A DNA stretch of 64,000 nucleotides from Desertimonas sp963732335 (GCA_963732335.1 CAVSZO010000063.1:434001-498000); one strand, 5' to 3'. Shown: positions 18,209 to 26,496, counted from the first letter of the stretch. The notes: generated by a model from the letters alone, not told the origin. A program made the numbers and translations.

Positions 18209-18229
18209 CGGTCGCGGTACCGGCGACCG
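18209..18229. terminator. Candidate bidirectional terminator hairpin
   Basis: Perfect 7-bp inverted repeat CGGTCGC / GCGACCG with a 7-nt loop between the convergent 3' ends at 18184 and 18236. There is no run of T, so intrinsic termination is unproven. Confidence 0.35.
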
Positions 18230-18235
18230 CCGTGA

Positions 18236-18904
18236 TTAGGCGGGGGCCGTAGTCGTCGGAGTGGGGACTGTCGTCGTCGGGGCGGCGACCGTCGTCGGGG
18301 CGGCGACCGTCGTCGGGGCGGTCGTCGTTGGGGCAGCGCTGAAAGAGGCGGGTACGTGGAAGTCCCACTCGTTGTGGCGCTGGTAGTTCAGGTCCGAACA
18401 GACAAACTGCATCGCTGCGTCGAACAGTTTCTCGTTGGCCGAAGCGGAGTAGTCGGTCCAGCGCAATAGCTGTTCGTCGAGCCATATGTACTCGTCCTGG
18501 CCGTTCATCACTCCGATGCAGGCGTACAGGACGCTCTCGTTGAACTCCCAATCGTCGTCGCCGATCGGGTCCCAGACGCCGAGGTCGACCGGGAGATCGT
18601 CGGCATACAGCAGCGCGATCTTGCCGCCCCACCGGGCGAATGCCTCGAGCTCGTCGGCATCGCAGGGCTCCGTGTTCGACGGCGAGTTGATCGCCTCCTC
18701 GCAGGTTGCGAACACCGGTAGGGCGTCGTCGGCGAGCACCGTCGTCGGCACCGCTGCGGTCGCTGTGTCAAGCGTCGTCGGGATCGGAACCGTGGTCGTT
18801 GGTGCGACTTGCGGATCACGAGCACCGACGTTGCTGGCCGCCACTAGTGACGTGGCGGTCATGGCGAGGATCGCCGTAGCGATCCGTCTGGTTGATCGAT
18901 TCAA
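18236..18904 (-). CDS. Secreted hypothetical protein with Thr/Pro-rich ends
   Basis: 222 residues from TTG 18904, chosen because AGGAACC lies just upstream and it leads directly into a signal peptide (IATAILAMTATSLVAASNVGA). A Thr/Pro linker is followed by a globular domain of about 125 residues with five Cys and many acidic and aromatic residues (ATCEEAINSPSNTEPCDADE, LLYADDLPVDLGVWDP, AMQFVCSDLNYQRHNEWDF). The C-terminal tail is a repeat of Thr/Val/Ala/Pro encoded by an 18-bp DNA repeat. Cell-surface protein of unknown role. Confidence 0.7.
   Translation of the reverse strand: MNRSTRRIATAILAMTATSLVAASNVGARDPQVAPTTTVPIPTTLDTATAAVPTTVLADDALPVFATCEEAINSPSNTEPCDADELEAFARWGGKIALLYADDLPVDLGVWDPIGDDDWEFNESVLYACIGVMNGQDEYIWLDEQLLRWTDYSASANEKLFDAAMQFVCSDLNYQRHNEWDFHVPASFSAAPTTTAPTTVAAPTTVAAPTTTVPTPTTTAPA
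18240..18335. repeat. 18-bp tandem repeat in secreted-protein tail
   Basis: Units of GGGGCGGCGACCGTCGTC and close variants occur in tandem inside the 3' coding end of the secreted protein and encode the Thr/Val/Ala/Pro tail. Likely a replication-slippage repeat in a surface-protein linker. Confidence 0.6.
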
Positions 18905-19189
18905 GTTCGGTTCCTTTCGGGCCAGGGTTCTCGCAGTGAGATCTCGATCGGGCGGCCCGGGCCGTGCCACACCGCGGACGAGCCCAACTTCGCGCCTCGA
19001 CAGGAACCCCATCACACTCCTCCGCCGATTCCAACCACCTCGTCGGCAGTTCGTGCGGCGCATCTAAGCAGTCCGCAATCGATTTGGCAACACCAACACT
19101 CGCAAGGGCTGTGCCGCATCCGACCCGGAACGCCCATGCCGCCGGCCACTTGCGGAGGTGCTCTCCCTATCGCGATGGTCTGGTCGAAT

Positions 19190-19798
19190 TCAGCTTGACG
19201 TTCTCAGCCGGTGGACGCGCTGACGCTCACGCCAGCCGCAGGGATCTTCGGCGTGCCATCGGCGCGTGCGGGACCGTGTGGTGTCGTAGAAGAGCAGGTC
19301 GCATTCCGGGCGAGCGCAGCGCCGCAACCGGTCGGGTTCGAGCGTGTTGAGCTCCTCGATGAGGCGGCGGGCCAGCGCCGCAGCCAACGACATGTCGGTC
19401 CAGACCAGCTGTCGCCGAGGTACCCCGTCAGTCACAACCAGCTCGACGTGTGCGGTGCTGTCGGCGGCGAGCGCATTGATCTCAGCACCGTCCAGATCCT
19501 CGCCGGCGAGGAGCGCCTCGACCGCGTGGCCCGCCTCGCGTTGAAGTCGGCGCAAGTCGGCCAGGTCAGCCGCGGCGACAGGCTGCTCGACGACGTCCAC
19601 CAACTGCGCGGATGCGCTTGCCGGGTTCGGCAGGATCGGCTCGGCGCGGGCGACGGCGGCCCCCGACGGCCGGCGTGGCCGGCCCAGGTTGGCCAGCAGA
19701 AGCAGCACCTGCGGATTCGCGGTCGCCTCAGCCTTCAGCGCGGCTGGCGAGGATGCGACGTCGAGGCTCGGCGACCAGGTTGTTGGCGGCGCGGGCAT
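19190..19798 (-). CDS. CGNR zinc-finger (ABATE) regulator
   Basis: About 202 residues, start uncertain because the 5' part overlaps the upstream monooxygenase-like gene by 71 nt; a start near 19730-19700 is plausible. ABATE domain features: VLLLLANLGRPRRP near the N-terminus and a helical middle. The C-terminal zinc-finger region reads RCARPECDLLFYDTTRSRTRRW then DPCGW, which corresponds to the C-x4-C...CGNR motif, with Trp-Arg replacing Asn-Arg. Family members are probable stress- or antibiotic-linked transcription factors. Probably co-transcribed with the upstream gene. Confidence 0.72.
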   Translation of the reverse strand: MPAPPTTWSPSLDVASSPAALKAEATANPQVLLLLANLGRPRRPSGAAVARAEPILPNPASASAQLVDVVEQPVAAADLADLRRLQREAGHAVEALLAGEDLDGAEINALAADSTAHVELVVTDGVPRRQLVWTDMSLAAALARRLIEELNTLEPDRLRRCARPECDLLFYDTTRSRTRRWHAEDPCGWRERQRVHRLRTSS

Positions 19799-20021
19799 TG
19801 GGGTGCTCGGCGTAGAGCCGAAGCGACTCGTCGGCTTGCTCCCGGCTCGCCCACTGGCTCACGACCAGGACGTGCCCCGGGTCGTCGACGTCGACCAGCA
19901 GGTCGTGGCTCAGGTAGCCCTCGAAGCACGGCATATCTCGCCAGATCGCTTCGGTCACGGCGCGCCCCTCCTCGGCCTGTGGGGCGGGGAACCGGGATTC
20001 CCAGATCGCGTAGATCGGCAT
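19728..20021 (-). CDS. Antibiotic-biosynthesis-monooxygenase (ABM) domain protein
   Basis: 97 residues from ATG 20021, with a strong GGAGGAGGC box. Ferredoxin-like ABM fold: PIYAIWESRFPAP, the helix EEGRAVTEAIWRDM, YLSHDLLVDVDDPGHVLVVSQW, then a helix and a final strand. These small dimeric proteins include cofactor-free monooxygenases and heme-degrading enzymes, but no diagnostic catalytic residue is visible. Its 3' end overlaps the CGNR regulator gene. Confidence 0.8.
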   Translation of the reverse strand: MPIYAIWESRFPAPQAEEGRAVTEAIWRDMPCFEGYLSHDLLVDVDDPGHVLVVSQWASREQADESLRLYAEHPNARAANNLVAEPRRRILASRAEG

Positions 20022-20109
20022 GCCTCCTCCTGTCACGGTCTAAGTCAATGATAGACCGTGAGCAAGAGCGAACACAAGAGGATCGGGCTGGCGTCGACCG
20101 GGCGGACGG

Positions 20110-20181
20110 CGACAAGTGCCGACGCAGCGCTCACGAAACGGTCCGGACAGCTCACGAAACGGTCCGTTTCTGTCGGCACTT
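20110..20181. repeat. Dispersed palindromic element, copy 1 (72 bp)
   Basis: Outer inverted repeat AAGTGCCGAC (20114-20123) / GTCGGCACTT (20172-20181), enclosing a second perfect palindrome GAAACGG-T-CCGTTTC (20156-20170). A 21-nt unit starting TCACGAAACGG is duplicated inside this copy. A second, shorter copy lies at 55510-55562. Both sit between divergently transcribed genes. No transposase is nearby, so it resembles a REP/MITE-like or structured regulatory element. Confidence 0.75.
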
Positions 20182-20227
20182 CACACTCAATCTGGACCGT
20201 GCAGTCCCGATCGGGCAACCTGTGCGA

Positions 20228-20839
20228 GTGTCGGCTGGCGAACATTGGGAGGGCGTCTACGCGACGAGGCCGACCACCGAGGTGAGCTGGTTCGAGCTCG
20301 AGCCGGCGACGTCACTGAGGATGATCAACGCGCTCGGTCTCAGATTGTCGGCAGCGATCGTTGATGTCGGGGCGGGTGCCTCGTTGCTCGTCGATCGACT
20401 GCTCGCTCGGGGATTCAGCGATCTGACCGTGCTCGACATCTCTCCACACGTGCTCGACGAGGTGAGGGAACGACTGGGCGAATGGGCTGGCCGGGTGACC
20501 TTCGTCGCCCACGACCTGTTGTCGTGGGAACCCGACCGACGCTTCGATCTGTGGCACGACCGCGCCGTGTTCCACTTTCTCGTCGACGTCACCGATCGGG
20601 ATCGCTACGTGCAACTCGCCGGCCGAACCGTGCGCCGCGGCGGTGCCGTGATCATCGCCGGGTTCGCCGAGGATGGACCGACGCAGTGCTCGGGCCTCCC
20701 GGTGTCTCGCCACTCCGCCGACGATCTCGCCGCAACGTTCAGACCATTCTTCACGCTGATCACCCACCAACGAGAAGAGCACGTCACCCCTGCGGGCATC
20801 GTCCAGCCATTTGCGTGGGCGACGCTTCGCCGTTCATAG
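20228..20839 (+). CDS. Class I SAM-dependent methyltransferase
   Basis: 203 residues from GTG 20228 (GTG 20222 also possible). N-terminal EHWEGVYATRPTTEVSWFE is typical of small thiopurine-methyltransferase-like enzymes. The SAM motif I is AIVDVGAGASLLVDRL, motif II LTVLDISPHVL, and the post-I acidic region AHDLLSWEP. WHDRAVFHFLVD matches the family's motif IV. Proteins of this type methylate small thiols or related metabolites; the substrate here is unknown. Copy 1 of the palindromic element lies immediately upstream. Confidence 0.88.
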   Translation: MSAGEHWEGVYATRPTTEVSWFELEPATSLRMINALGLRLSAAIVDVGAGASLLVDRLLARGFSDLTVLDISPHVLDEVRERLGEWAGRVTFVAHDLLSWEPDRRFDLWHDRAVFHFLVDVTDRDRYVQLAGRTVRRGGAVIIAGFAEDGPTQCSGLPVSRHSADDLAATFRPFFTLITHQREEHVTPAGIVQPFAWATLRRS

Positions 20840-20871
20840 CCGGCCCTTCAAGCCGGTGGTTGTGCGAACTG

Positions 20872-20911
20872 TGAGCGGAAACAGCGGATATCCGCTGTCG
20901 TAGCTCACACA
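20872..20911. promoter_or_regulatory. Nested hairpin upstream of Rieske gene
   Basis: A perfect 18-bp palindrome ACAGCGGAT|ATCCGCTGT (20881-20898) is flanked by outer arms TGTGAGC (20872-20878) and GCTCACA, separated by 4-nt mismatched segments. It lies between the methyltransferase stop and the Rieske promoter. Could be an operator or a terminator; no T-run is visible. Confidence 0.5.
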
Positions 20912-20935
20912 TCCACATCAGGGCGCGGAGCACAC

Positions 20936-20973
20936 TTGATCTCAAGTGGACTTGAGGTCGTATGGTTCGGCCG
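20936..20973 (+). promoter_or_regulatory. SoxR/MerR-type promoter of the Rieske gene
   Basis: TTGATC (20936-20941), a 19-nt spacer, then TATGGT (20961-20966). The spacer region contains the palindrome CTCAAGT-GG-ACTTGAG (20941-20956), extending to 10-bp arms with one mismatch. The Escherichia coli soxS operator is CCTCAAGTTAACTTGAGG, nearly the same symmetry. A 19-bp spacer with a centred palindrome is the MerR-family architecture. The predicted transcript start coincides with GTG 20973, so the mRNA would be leaderless. Confidence 0.65.
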
Positions 20974-22676
20974 TGGACGTTGTGACGGGGGTGTCGATCG
21001 GGTCGGCTGCCGAGTTGCGTCGGGCTGGCTGCCTCGTTGGGAAGGCCGGCGAGTTGCCGGTCGTGGTCTTCTGGGACGGCGGGCGCGCCTGGGCGATCGA
21101 GGATCGCTGCCCGCACATGGGGTTCCCGCTCCATCGCGGCACCGTGCACGACGGCCTGCTCACGTGCCACTGGCACCATGCCCGGTTTGATCTGTCATCG
21201 GGATCCACGCTCGATCTGTGGGCCGACGATGCCGTGGCCTTCGATGTGGCGATCGACGGCGACGACGTGCAGGTCTCGCATCGGCCAGCCGGTGGCGACC
21301 TCGAGAGGCTCGAACGCCGGCTCGTCGAAGGTCTCGAGGAGGGGCTCACGTTGGTCGTCGCCAAGGCAGTGCATGCGTTGCTCGCAGGCGATGTGCCGCC
21401 GGCTCGGATCGTGGAGATCGGGCTGCGCTTCTCCGCCGCCAACCGCGTCGAGGGGTGGGGCCCGGGCATGACCGTCGCGCAGATCGTGCTCAACTTGCTG
21501 TCGCATCTGCCGTCGACCGAGCACGGCCGCGCCCTGACGCAGGGCCTGGCGTTCCTTGGCCGCGACACGCAAGGTCATCGTCCTCGTTTCCCGGTGGCGC
21601 CGCTCGAAGGGGAAGCCGAACCGGCGCAACTGGCCCGGTGGTATCGCCGCTTCATCGACAACCGTCTCGGCCAATCGGCGGAGCGCGTGGCGGCGACCGG
21701 CAGTCGCATCGATCCGACGGCGACAGAGCAGTTCATGTTCGCGGCGTGCACCGACCACGTCTTCATCGACGAAGGGCACGTCATCGACTACCTCAACAAG
21801 GCGTGCGAGGCCGCCGCCGCAATCGGCGACGATGGCTGGGCCTTGCTCCTCCCCACCGTCGTGCGAGCCACAGCCTCGGCCACCCGCCACGAGGAGGTCA
21901 GCGAGTGGCGGGAACCGGTCGACCTCATCCCGATCCTTGACGAGACCGCCTCCCGCATCACCGAGACACGAGGCCCCGGGATGCCCGACGGCGAGCTTGG
22001 AGCTGTCGGCTGGGCGCTGCTCGTCGACGACCCCCACGACGTCGCCGACGCGCTCGTGGATGCGGCGAAGCGTGGCGCCTCGATGGAACAACTCGCCCGC
22101 GCCGTGGCCTTCGCCGCTGCTCTCCGCCTCGTCCGCTTCCACGTCCAGAACGACGTCGGCGACTGGGACACCGTGCACCACACCTTCACCACCGCGAACG
22201 CCGTGCACCAAGCGATCCGACGCCACCCCACCCCGGAACTGGCACGTGGCATCGTGCACGGAGCGCTGCGCGTGTACCTCGACCGCTTCCTCAACGTACC
22301 GGCCGCACGACTACCGGCCGACGAGCCACGCCAGCTCGAGGAGCTGGAGCAATGCTGGGAAAGCCGCGGCGGCGTCGATCAGGCCGGCCACATCGTCGCC
22401 GGACACCTCGCCGCAGACGGCAGCGGCGAAGCGGTCCTCGCCGAACTATGCCGAGCGCTTTTCCGAGAGGATGCCGGCTTCCACTGGTTCCAGTCCATCG
22501 ACGCAGCTGCCGCCCAATACCGTGCCTGGCCGGCTGGCTCAACAGAAGCCGGACTCGTTCTCATCGGCGCATCGCGCTGGCTGGCGGCCCACACGCCGAC
22601 GGTGCGGGCGACCGATCAGATCGTGACCATCACCCGCAGGCTCCTGCGCGGTGAACCCGTCTACGAAGACCAGTAG
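20973..22676 (+). CDS. Rieske [2Fe-2S] protein with long helical domain
   Basis: 567 residues from GTG 20973; the alternative ATG 20946 falls inside the operator and is disfavoured. Residues about 10-105 form a Rieske domain with both cluster motifs, CPHMGFPLH and CHWHHARFD. The remaining 440 residues are mainly helical with many His and acidic residues (LLSHLPSTEHGRAL, FAACTDHVFIDEGH, RLVRFHVQNDVGDWDTVHH) and match no family I can name. The two-part design suggests an oxygenase-like or redox enzyme in which the Rieske cluster feeds the second domain. Possible redox or quinone/antibiotic induction follows from the SoxR-like promoter. Confidence 0.82.
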   Translation: MDVVTGVSIGSAAELRRAGCLVGKAGELPVVVFWDGGRAWAIEDRCPHMGFPLHRGTVHDGLLTCHWHHARFDLSSGSTLDLWADDAVAFDVAIDGDDVQVSHRPAGGDLERLERRLVEGLEEGLTLVVAKAVHALLAGDVPPARIVEIGLRFSAANRVEGWGPGMTVAQIVLNLLSHLPSTEHGRALTQGLAFLGRDTQGHRPRFPVAPLEGEAEPAQLARWYRRFIDNRLGQSAERVAATGSRIDPTATEQFMFAACTDHVFIDEGHVIDYLNKACEAAAAIGDDGWALLLPTVVRATASATRHEEVSEWREPVDLIPILDETASRITETRGPGMPDGELGAVGWALLVDDPHDVADALVDAAKRGASMEQLARAVAFAAALRLVRFHVQNDVGDWDTVHHTFTTANAVHQAIRRHPTPELARGIVHGALRVYLDRFLNVPAARLPADEPRQLEELEQCWESRGGVDQAGHIVAGHLAADGSGEAVLAELCRALFREDAGFHWFQSIDAAAAQYRAWPAGSTEAGLVLIGASRWLAAHTPTVRATDQIVTITRRLLRGEPVYEDQ

Positions 22677-22756
22677 CACCGACGACGCGGGGACGCAGCT
22701 CCAAACATCGCCACCGACCGCCGCCGTCAGCCCGGGCGCGATGCTCACCCATCGGA

Positions 22757-23212
22757 TCACAAGATGGCGGCGGCTCCGCTGCCGATAGCAACGAGATAGC
22801 CGGCCCAAACCAGCGAACCGGCACCAGCGGCAACTACGAACCCAGTGACCGGGCCAGATCGCAGGGCAAACGTGGCTGCCGCGGCGGTGCGGCCACCGGG
22901 CATGAAACGCGCGAGCACGACACCACCGAGGCCCCACCGTCCAATGAACCGTCGGATCAATGCGGTCTTGTCGCCACGGGCGATTCGCTCGCCATGGCGC
23001 GTTCTCGCCAGCCGCCTGGCGAGGGCAAACACGACACACTCACCGATCAGCGAACCTGCCGCCGCCACCGCAACGACCACAGGGACCGGCAGCGAACCGC
23101 CGCCCAGTGACGTCGCTGCCGCAGCAACGACGACCTCACCGGGCAGCACCGGAACCATGCTGTCGACGAGCGGAGCGCCGAACACCACGAGGACCAGCAG
23201 CCACCACGACAC
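22757..23212 (-). CDS. DedA/VTT-domain membrane protein
   Basis: 151 residues with four to five hydrophobic helices. VTT/DedA features: VLPGEVVVAAAATS near the N-terminus, GSLIGECVVFALARRLA, the loop RFIGRWGLGGVVLARFMPGGR and a final helix. The RFxPGGR element is typical of DedA proteins, a family with members implicated in lipid carrier (undecaprenyl phosphate) transport. Shorter than average DedA proteins (about 200 residues). Starts with GTG at 23212; convergent with the Rieske gene. Confidence 0.85.
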   Translation of the reverse strand: MSWWLLVLVVFGAPLVDSMVPVLPGEVVVAAAATSLGGGSLPVPVVVAVAAAGSLIGECVVFALARRLARTRHGERIARGDKTALIRRFIGRWGLGGVVLARFMPGGRTAAAATFALRSGPVTGFVVAAGAGSLVWAGYLVAIGSGAAAIL

Positions 23213-23308
23213 GACTCAATCGTCAGTGATCGATCAGACGCGAACAATCGGGGATGCCCCTGAAGCAACCCGGGGGATGACCCCACAGTTCGCCAAGTCT
23301 GAACGGCG

Positions 23309-23989
23309 CTAGACGAGGCGGCGTTCGTTGGCCCAGGCGGTCAGTTGGTGGCGGTTGGACAATTGGAGCTTCCGCAGCACCGCCGACACGTGCGTCTCCA
23401 CCGTCTTCACCGACAAGAACAGGCGGCTGGCGATCTCCTTGTAGGAGTAGCCGCGGGCGATCAGTCGCATCACCTCGCGCTCCCGGTGCGTCAGGCGATC
23501 GAGGTCGGGATCGCTCGCGGTGGCGGGGCCCTTCACCGTCTCGTCGCCGGCGAAGGCGTCGAGCACGAAGCCGGCCAGCCGCGGCGAGAACACGGCGTCG
23601 CCGCCGTGGACGCGGCCGATCGCCGCCTGGAGGTCGGCAGCCGAGATCGACTTGGTGACGTACCCCCGGGCACCGGCACGAACCACACCGATCACATCGT
23701 CAGCAGCGTCGGATACAGAGAGGGCGAGGAACCGGGAAGGCAGCTTGTCGGCGGCGACGCCTTCGATGACGGCCCGTCCGCCGCCACCCGGGAGGTGGAC
23801 ATCGAGGAGAACGACGTCTGGGCGAGTTCGCCGGATGACGTCCACGGCGTCCTCGACGGACCCCGCCTCGCCGACGACGTCGATCGCCGGTTCGGTCGCG
23901 GCATCCGGACCGGTGAGTTCGGCCCGCACGCCGGCCCGGATCAGCTCGTGGTCGTCGATGAGGACCAGCCTGATCGGTTGCTCACTCAT
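23309..23989 (-). CDS. NarL/LuxR-type response regulator
   Basis: 226 residues from ATG 23989, which overlaps the upstream kinase stop as ATGA. Receiver domain 1-125 with acidic pocket DDHE, phospho-acceptor Asp in DVVLLDVHLPGG, and Lys in GYVTKSI. C-terminal LuxR HTH (LTHREREVMRLIARGYSYKEIA, split; then VKTVETHVSAVLRKLQL). Cognate kinase is the adjacent PspC-containing protein, giving a LiaR/LiaS-like envelope-stress pair. Likely target is the divergent PspC gene at 25343. Confidence 0.92.
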   Translation of the reverse strand: MSEQPIRLVLIDDHELIRAGVRAELTGPDAATEPAIDVVGEAGSVEDAVDVIRRTRPDVVLLDVHLPGGGGRAVIEGVAADKLPSRFLALSVSDAADDVIGVVRAGARGYVTKSISAADLQAAIGRVHGGDAVFSPRLAGFVLDAFAGDETVKGPATASDPDLDRLTHREREVMRLIARGYSYKEIASRLFLSVKTVETHVSAVLRKLQLSNRHQLTAWANERRLV

Positions 23990-25242
23990 CTCGTCGGTCC
24001 GTTCCGCAGAGTACGTCGCCAAGGCAGCTCGATCTCGACCTCGGTGCCCTCGCCGGGTCGGCTCGTGACCGTCGCTCGTCCGCCGGCGCGCTCGATGCGG
24101 GCGATGATCGAGTCGGCGATTCCGTGGCGGTCGGCCGGCACACCGGCCGGGTCGAATCCACTTCCAGTGTCACGGACGAACCCGGTCAGAACGTCGTCGC
24201 CGACCTCGACGTAGACGTCGACCTTGTCGGCGTTCGAGTGGCGGACAGCGTTCATCGTGGCCTCGCGTAGCGCCGCGAGAAACGTCGTCTCGGCGCCGTC
24301 GAGCGGAGCGTCGCCGACGGTGACCACCTCGACGCGAACCTCGTGGTCGACCTCGATAGCCGTCGCCATCATCTCGACCGCGGCGGTGAGGCTCGCCGGC
24401 TGTCCCACCGGCTGTCCGCCGTAGAGCCAAGATCGCAGCTCGCGCTCCTGGCGGCGGGCCAACGAAACCATCCGCCGCGGATCGTCGGAGCGCTGGATCA
24501 GCACCAGCGACTGCAGCACCGAGTCGTGGAGATGTTCGGCGAGGGCGGCACGCTCCTCCTCACGGATGCGCAACGTCCGTTCCGTGTCGAGGCGCTCGAG
24601 CAGCCTGCCGAGCGCCGGAGCAGCGATCACCGCGATGCCACCCAGGGCGATTGCGATCGCGCTCACGGAGCGGCCGACCTCGTTGAGTCCATCGGTGCGG
24701 CCCGTGAGGGCAGCAATTCCGGCGATGGCGAGGATGGAGCCGAGCAGCAGCCTGACCGCGGGAACCATCGCCAGCCCGCGGACCCTCGCACCGCGGGCGT
24801 CCGACCGCGCCGGCGACCACAGCACGGTGACGGCGATGGCCACGATGCCGGCCGCGATGATCACGTCGTCGCCCGGCCACAGATTCAGCTCGCGGGCGGC
24901 GAGCAGGACAGCACACGTTGCCACGACGACGGCGATGTTTCGCCGGCGCTCTGGCGCGGCGACGGGAGGAGCAGGCTCGCTGGTGACAGTCGGGCGCGGC
25001 TCCGACAGCAGCACGCCGACGCCGTAGAGGGCGACTCCGACACCGCCGGCGAGCGACAGCAGGCCGATAGCAGCGCGCAACAGCGTGGGGTCGACGCGCC
25101 AGCGTTGGGCGAATCCTCCGGCAACGCCGAGGAGAATGCGATCCGCGCTGCGCCGGGTACGCGGCACCTCCAGCAGCGGAGGCGACGTCGGCGTCTGCGT
25201 TCCGGGCGCGGCGGTCGAGGTCACCGTGCAATCGTCGCGCAA
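23986..25242 (-). CDS. PspC-domain sensor histidine kinase
   Basis: 418 residues. Residues about 28-75 are a PspC domain (LLGVAGGFAQRWRVDP, then AIGLLSLAGGVGVALYGVGV). Several further membrane helices follow to about 205. A HisKA_3 dimerisation region contains the phospho-acceptor His in ALAEHLHDSVLQSL; the ATPase domain has EATMNAVRHSNA (N box) and GSGFDP, GRATVTSRPGEGTEVEIELP (G boxes). Belongs to the DesK/LiaS-like group that senses envelope state. Start uncertain; GTG codons downstream of the first ATG are possible. Confidence 0.9.
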   Translation of the reverse strand: MRDDCTVTSTAAPGTQTPTSPPLLEVPRTRRSADRILLGVAGGFAQRWRVDPTLLRAAIGLLSLAGGVGVALYGVGVLLSEPRPTVTSEPAPPVAAPERRRNIAVVVATCAVLLAARELNLWPGDDVIIAAGIVAIAVTVLWSPARSDARGARVRGLAMVPAVRLLLGSILAIAGIAALTGRTDGLNEVGRSVSAIAIALGGIAVIAAPALGRLLERLDTERTLRIREEERAALAEHLHDSVLQSLVLIQRSDDPRRMVSLARRQERELRSWLYGGQPVGQPASLTAAVEMMATAIEVDHEVRVEVVTVGDAPLDGAETTFLAALREATMNAVRHSNADKVDVYVEVGDDVLTGFVRDTGSGFDPAGVPADRHGIADSIIARIERAGGRATVTSRPGEGTEVEIELPWRRTLRNGPTR

Positions 25243-25342
25243 CGACCGGACGATCGGTATCGGGTGCCTCCCTGGTCAGGTCCGCAGCAATCAGGGGCAT
25301 CACCGATGGTCAGCGGCGCACCGTCGTGATTGCGTGTGATCC

Positions 25343-26494
25343 ATGGATTCCGAATCCTGGCCACCTCCCGCGCCAGGCAGCGCCGTGCCGCGCAGTGTCA
25401 CCACGACGCCGGTGGACGACGGAGCGGTCTTCGGCGGCGTCGCTCGCGACCTGGGCGTGCGGACCGGCATCGACCCGCTGTGGTTCCGCCTCGCGTTCGT
25501 CGGACTGAGCGCGTTCAGCGGTCTCGGTGTGGTGCTCTACATCGGGTCCTGGCTGTTCCTCCGCGGGCAACGCCGGTCGCGGGTCTCCTGGCTGTCTGTT
25601 CTCGGCGTGGTCGTGATCGTCGGTGGGTGCATCGTGCTGCTCGGCGAGGCCGGGACGAATTACGTGGACAGCCCGTGGACGATCGTGCTCCTCCTCGCCG
25701 GCGCGACGGTCGCGCTGTGGCAGCCGCGAGCGGCCACCGGCCAGGTCGGCGAGCGGGCAGCAGCGGCGGACGTCGTTGCATCGGCGCCGACGCCGGCCGC
25801 GGTGCGGCGCGAGCCACGGCAGCCTTCCTACCTCGGGCGCGTGACGCTGGCGCTCGCCCTGCTGGTCGCCGCAGCGGGGGCGATCGGCTACCAGATCGCC
25901 GGCGACGGGCTGCACCCTGAGCGCTGGCTCGGCGCCGCCGCCGCGGTGTGCGGCGCCGGCATGGTCTTGGGCGCGTGGCGGGGCCGAGCGCTCTGGCTCG
26001 TCCTGCCGGGGCTGCTGTTCGCCGGTTCGGGCTTCGTCGCAGGCCACGCCGCCCGCGCCGAGCTCGACGACTTCGAGGTCGGTAGCCGCGACTTCAGGAC
26101 CGACTCACGCACCGATGCCCTCCCCGCCCGCGAGGACCTCGTCGCCGGCGAGATCACCGTCACCATCGACGACGCCCCGCCGCCGGCCACGCGCTCCGAC
26201 CTGCGCGTCGGCCTCGGCCTGATCGAGATCATCGTCGACGAGGACGTCGCGCTCGAGGTCCGCGCCCACGTCCACGACGGCGACATCGTTGTCGACGGCG
26301 ACGAGCGGCCCAACGACGGCGACCCCCTGACGCTGCGCTTCGGTCCCAACGAGCCACCCGACGTGATCATCAACGCAACCGTCAGCTTCGGCGAGCTGCG
26401 GATCGACCGCCACGAAGTCGTTGGGCGAAGACTTCTACCGGAGTCCGGAAGTACCGGAGGTACCGGAGAGTACCGGACAGTACCGGAGGACTGA
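25343..26494 (+). CDS. PspC/LiaF-like membrane protein
   Basis: 383 residues. N-terminal PspC domain (GAVFGGVARDLGVRTGIDP, LVFVG-type helix, VVLYIGSWLFLRG) followed by four more membrane helices to about residue 240. The C-terminal part is extracytoplasmic or cytoplasmic beta-rich (LVAGEITVTIDDAPP, LIEIIVDEDVALEVRAHVHD), like the LiaF/DUF2154 right-handed beta domain. Divergent from the PspC kinase operon with a 100-nt spacer, so it is probably under its control and may feed back on the kinase, as LiaF does in Bacillus. The last 45 nt carry a short tandem repeat. Confidence 0.85.
   Translation: MDSESWPPPAPGSAVPRSVTTTPVDDGAVFGGVARDLGVRTGIDPLWFRLAFVGLSAFSGLGVVLYIGSWLFLRGQRRSRVSWLSVLGVVVIVGGCIVLLGEAGTNYVDSPWTIVLLLAGATVALWQPRAATGQVGERAAAADVVASAPTPAAVRREPRQPSYLGRVTLALALLVAAAGAIGYQIAGDGLHPERWLGAAAAVCGAGMVLGAWRGRALWLVLPGLLFAGSGFVAGHAARAELDDFEVGSRDFRTDSRTDALPAREDLVAGEITVTIDDAPPPATRSDLRVGLGLIEIIVDEDVALEVRAHVHDGDIVVDGDERPNDGDPLTLRFGPNEPPDVIINATVSFGELRIDRHEVVGRRLLPESGSTGGTGEYRTVPED
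26439..26489. repeat. Short tandem repeat with TACCGGA core
   Basis: Five spaced occurrences of a CCGGA core, four of them as GTACCGGA, at 10-11 nt intervals inside the end of the PspC/LiaF-like gene. They encode a Gly/Thr/Arg-rich tail. Confidence 0.55.
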
Positions 26495-26496
26495 CA

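Noticed and set aside
20110..20181. Insertion sequence
   Set aside because: Only 72 bp, no transposase and no target-site duplication visible.
26439..26489. Replication or plasmid iterons
   Set aside because: The short TACCGGA repeats lie inside a coding end and have no initiator gene nearby.
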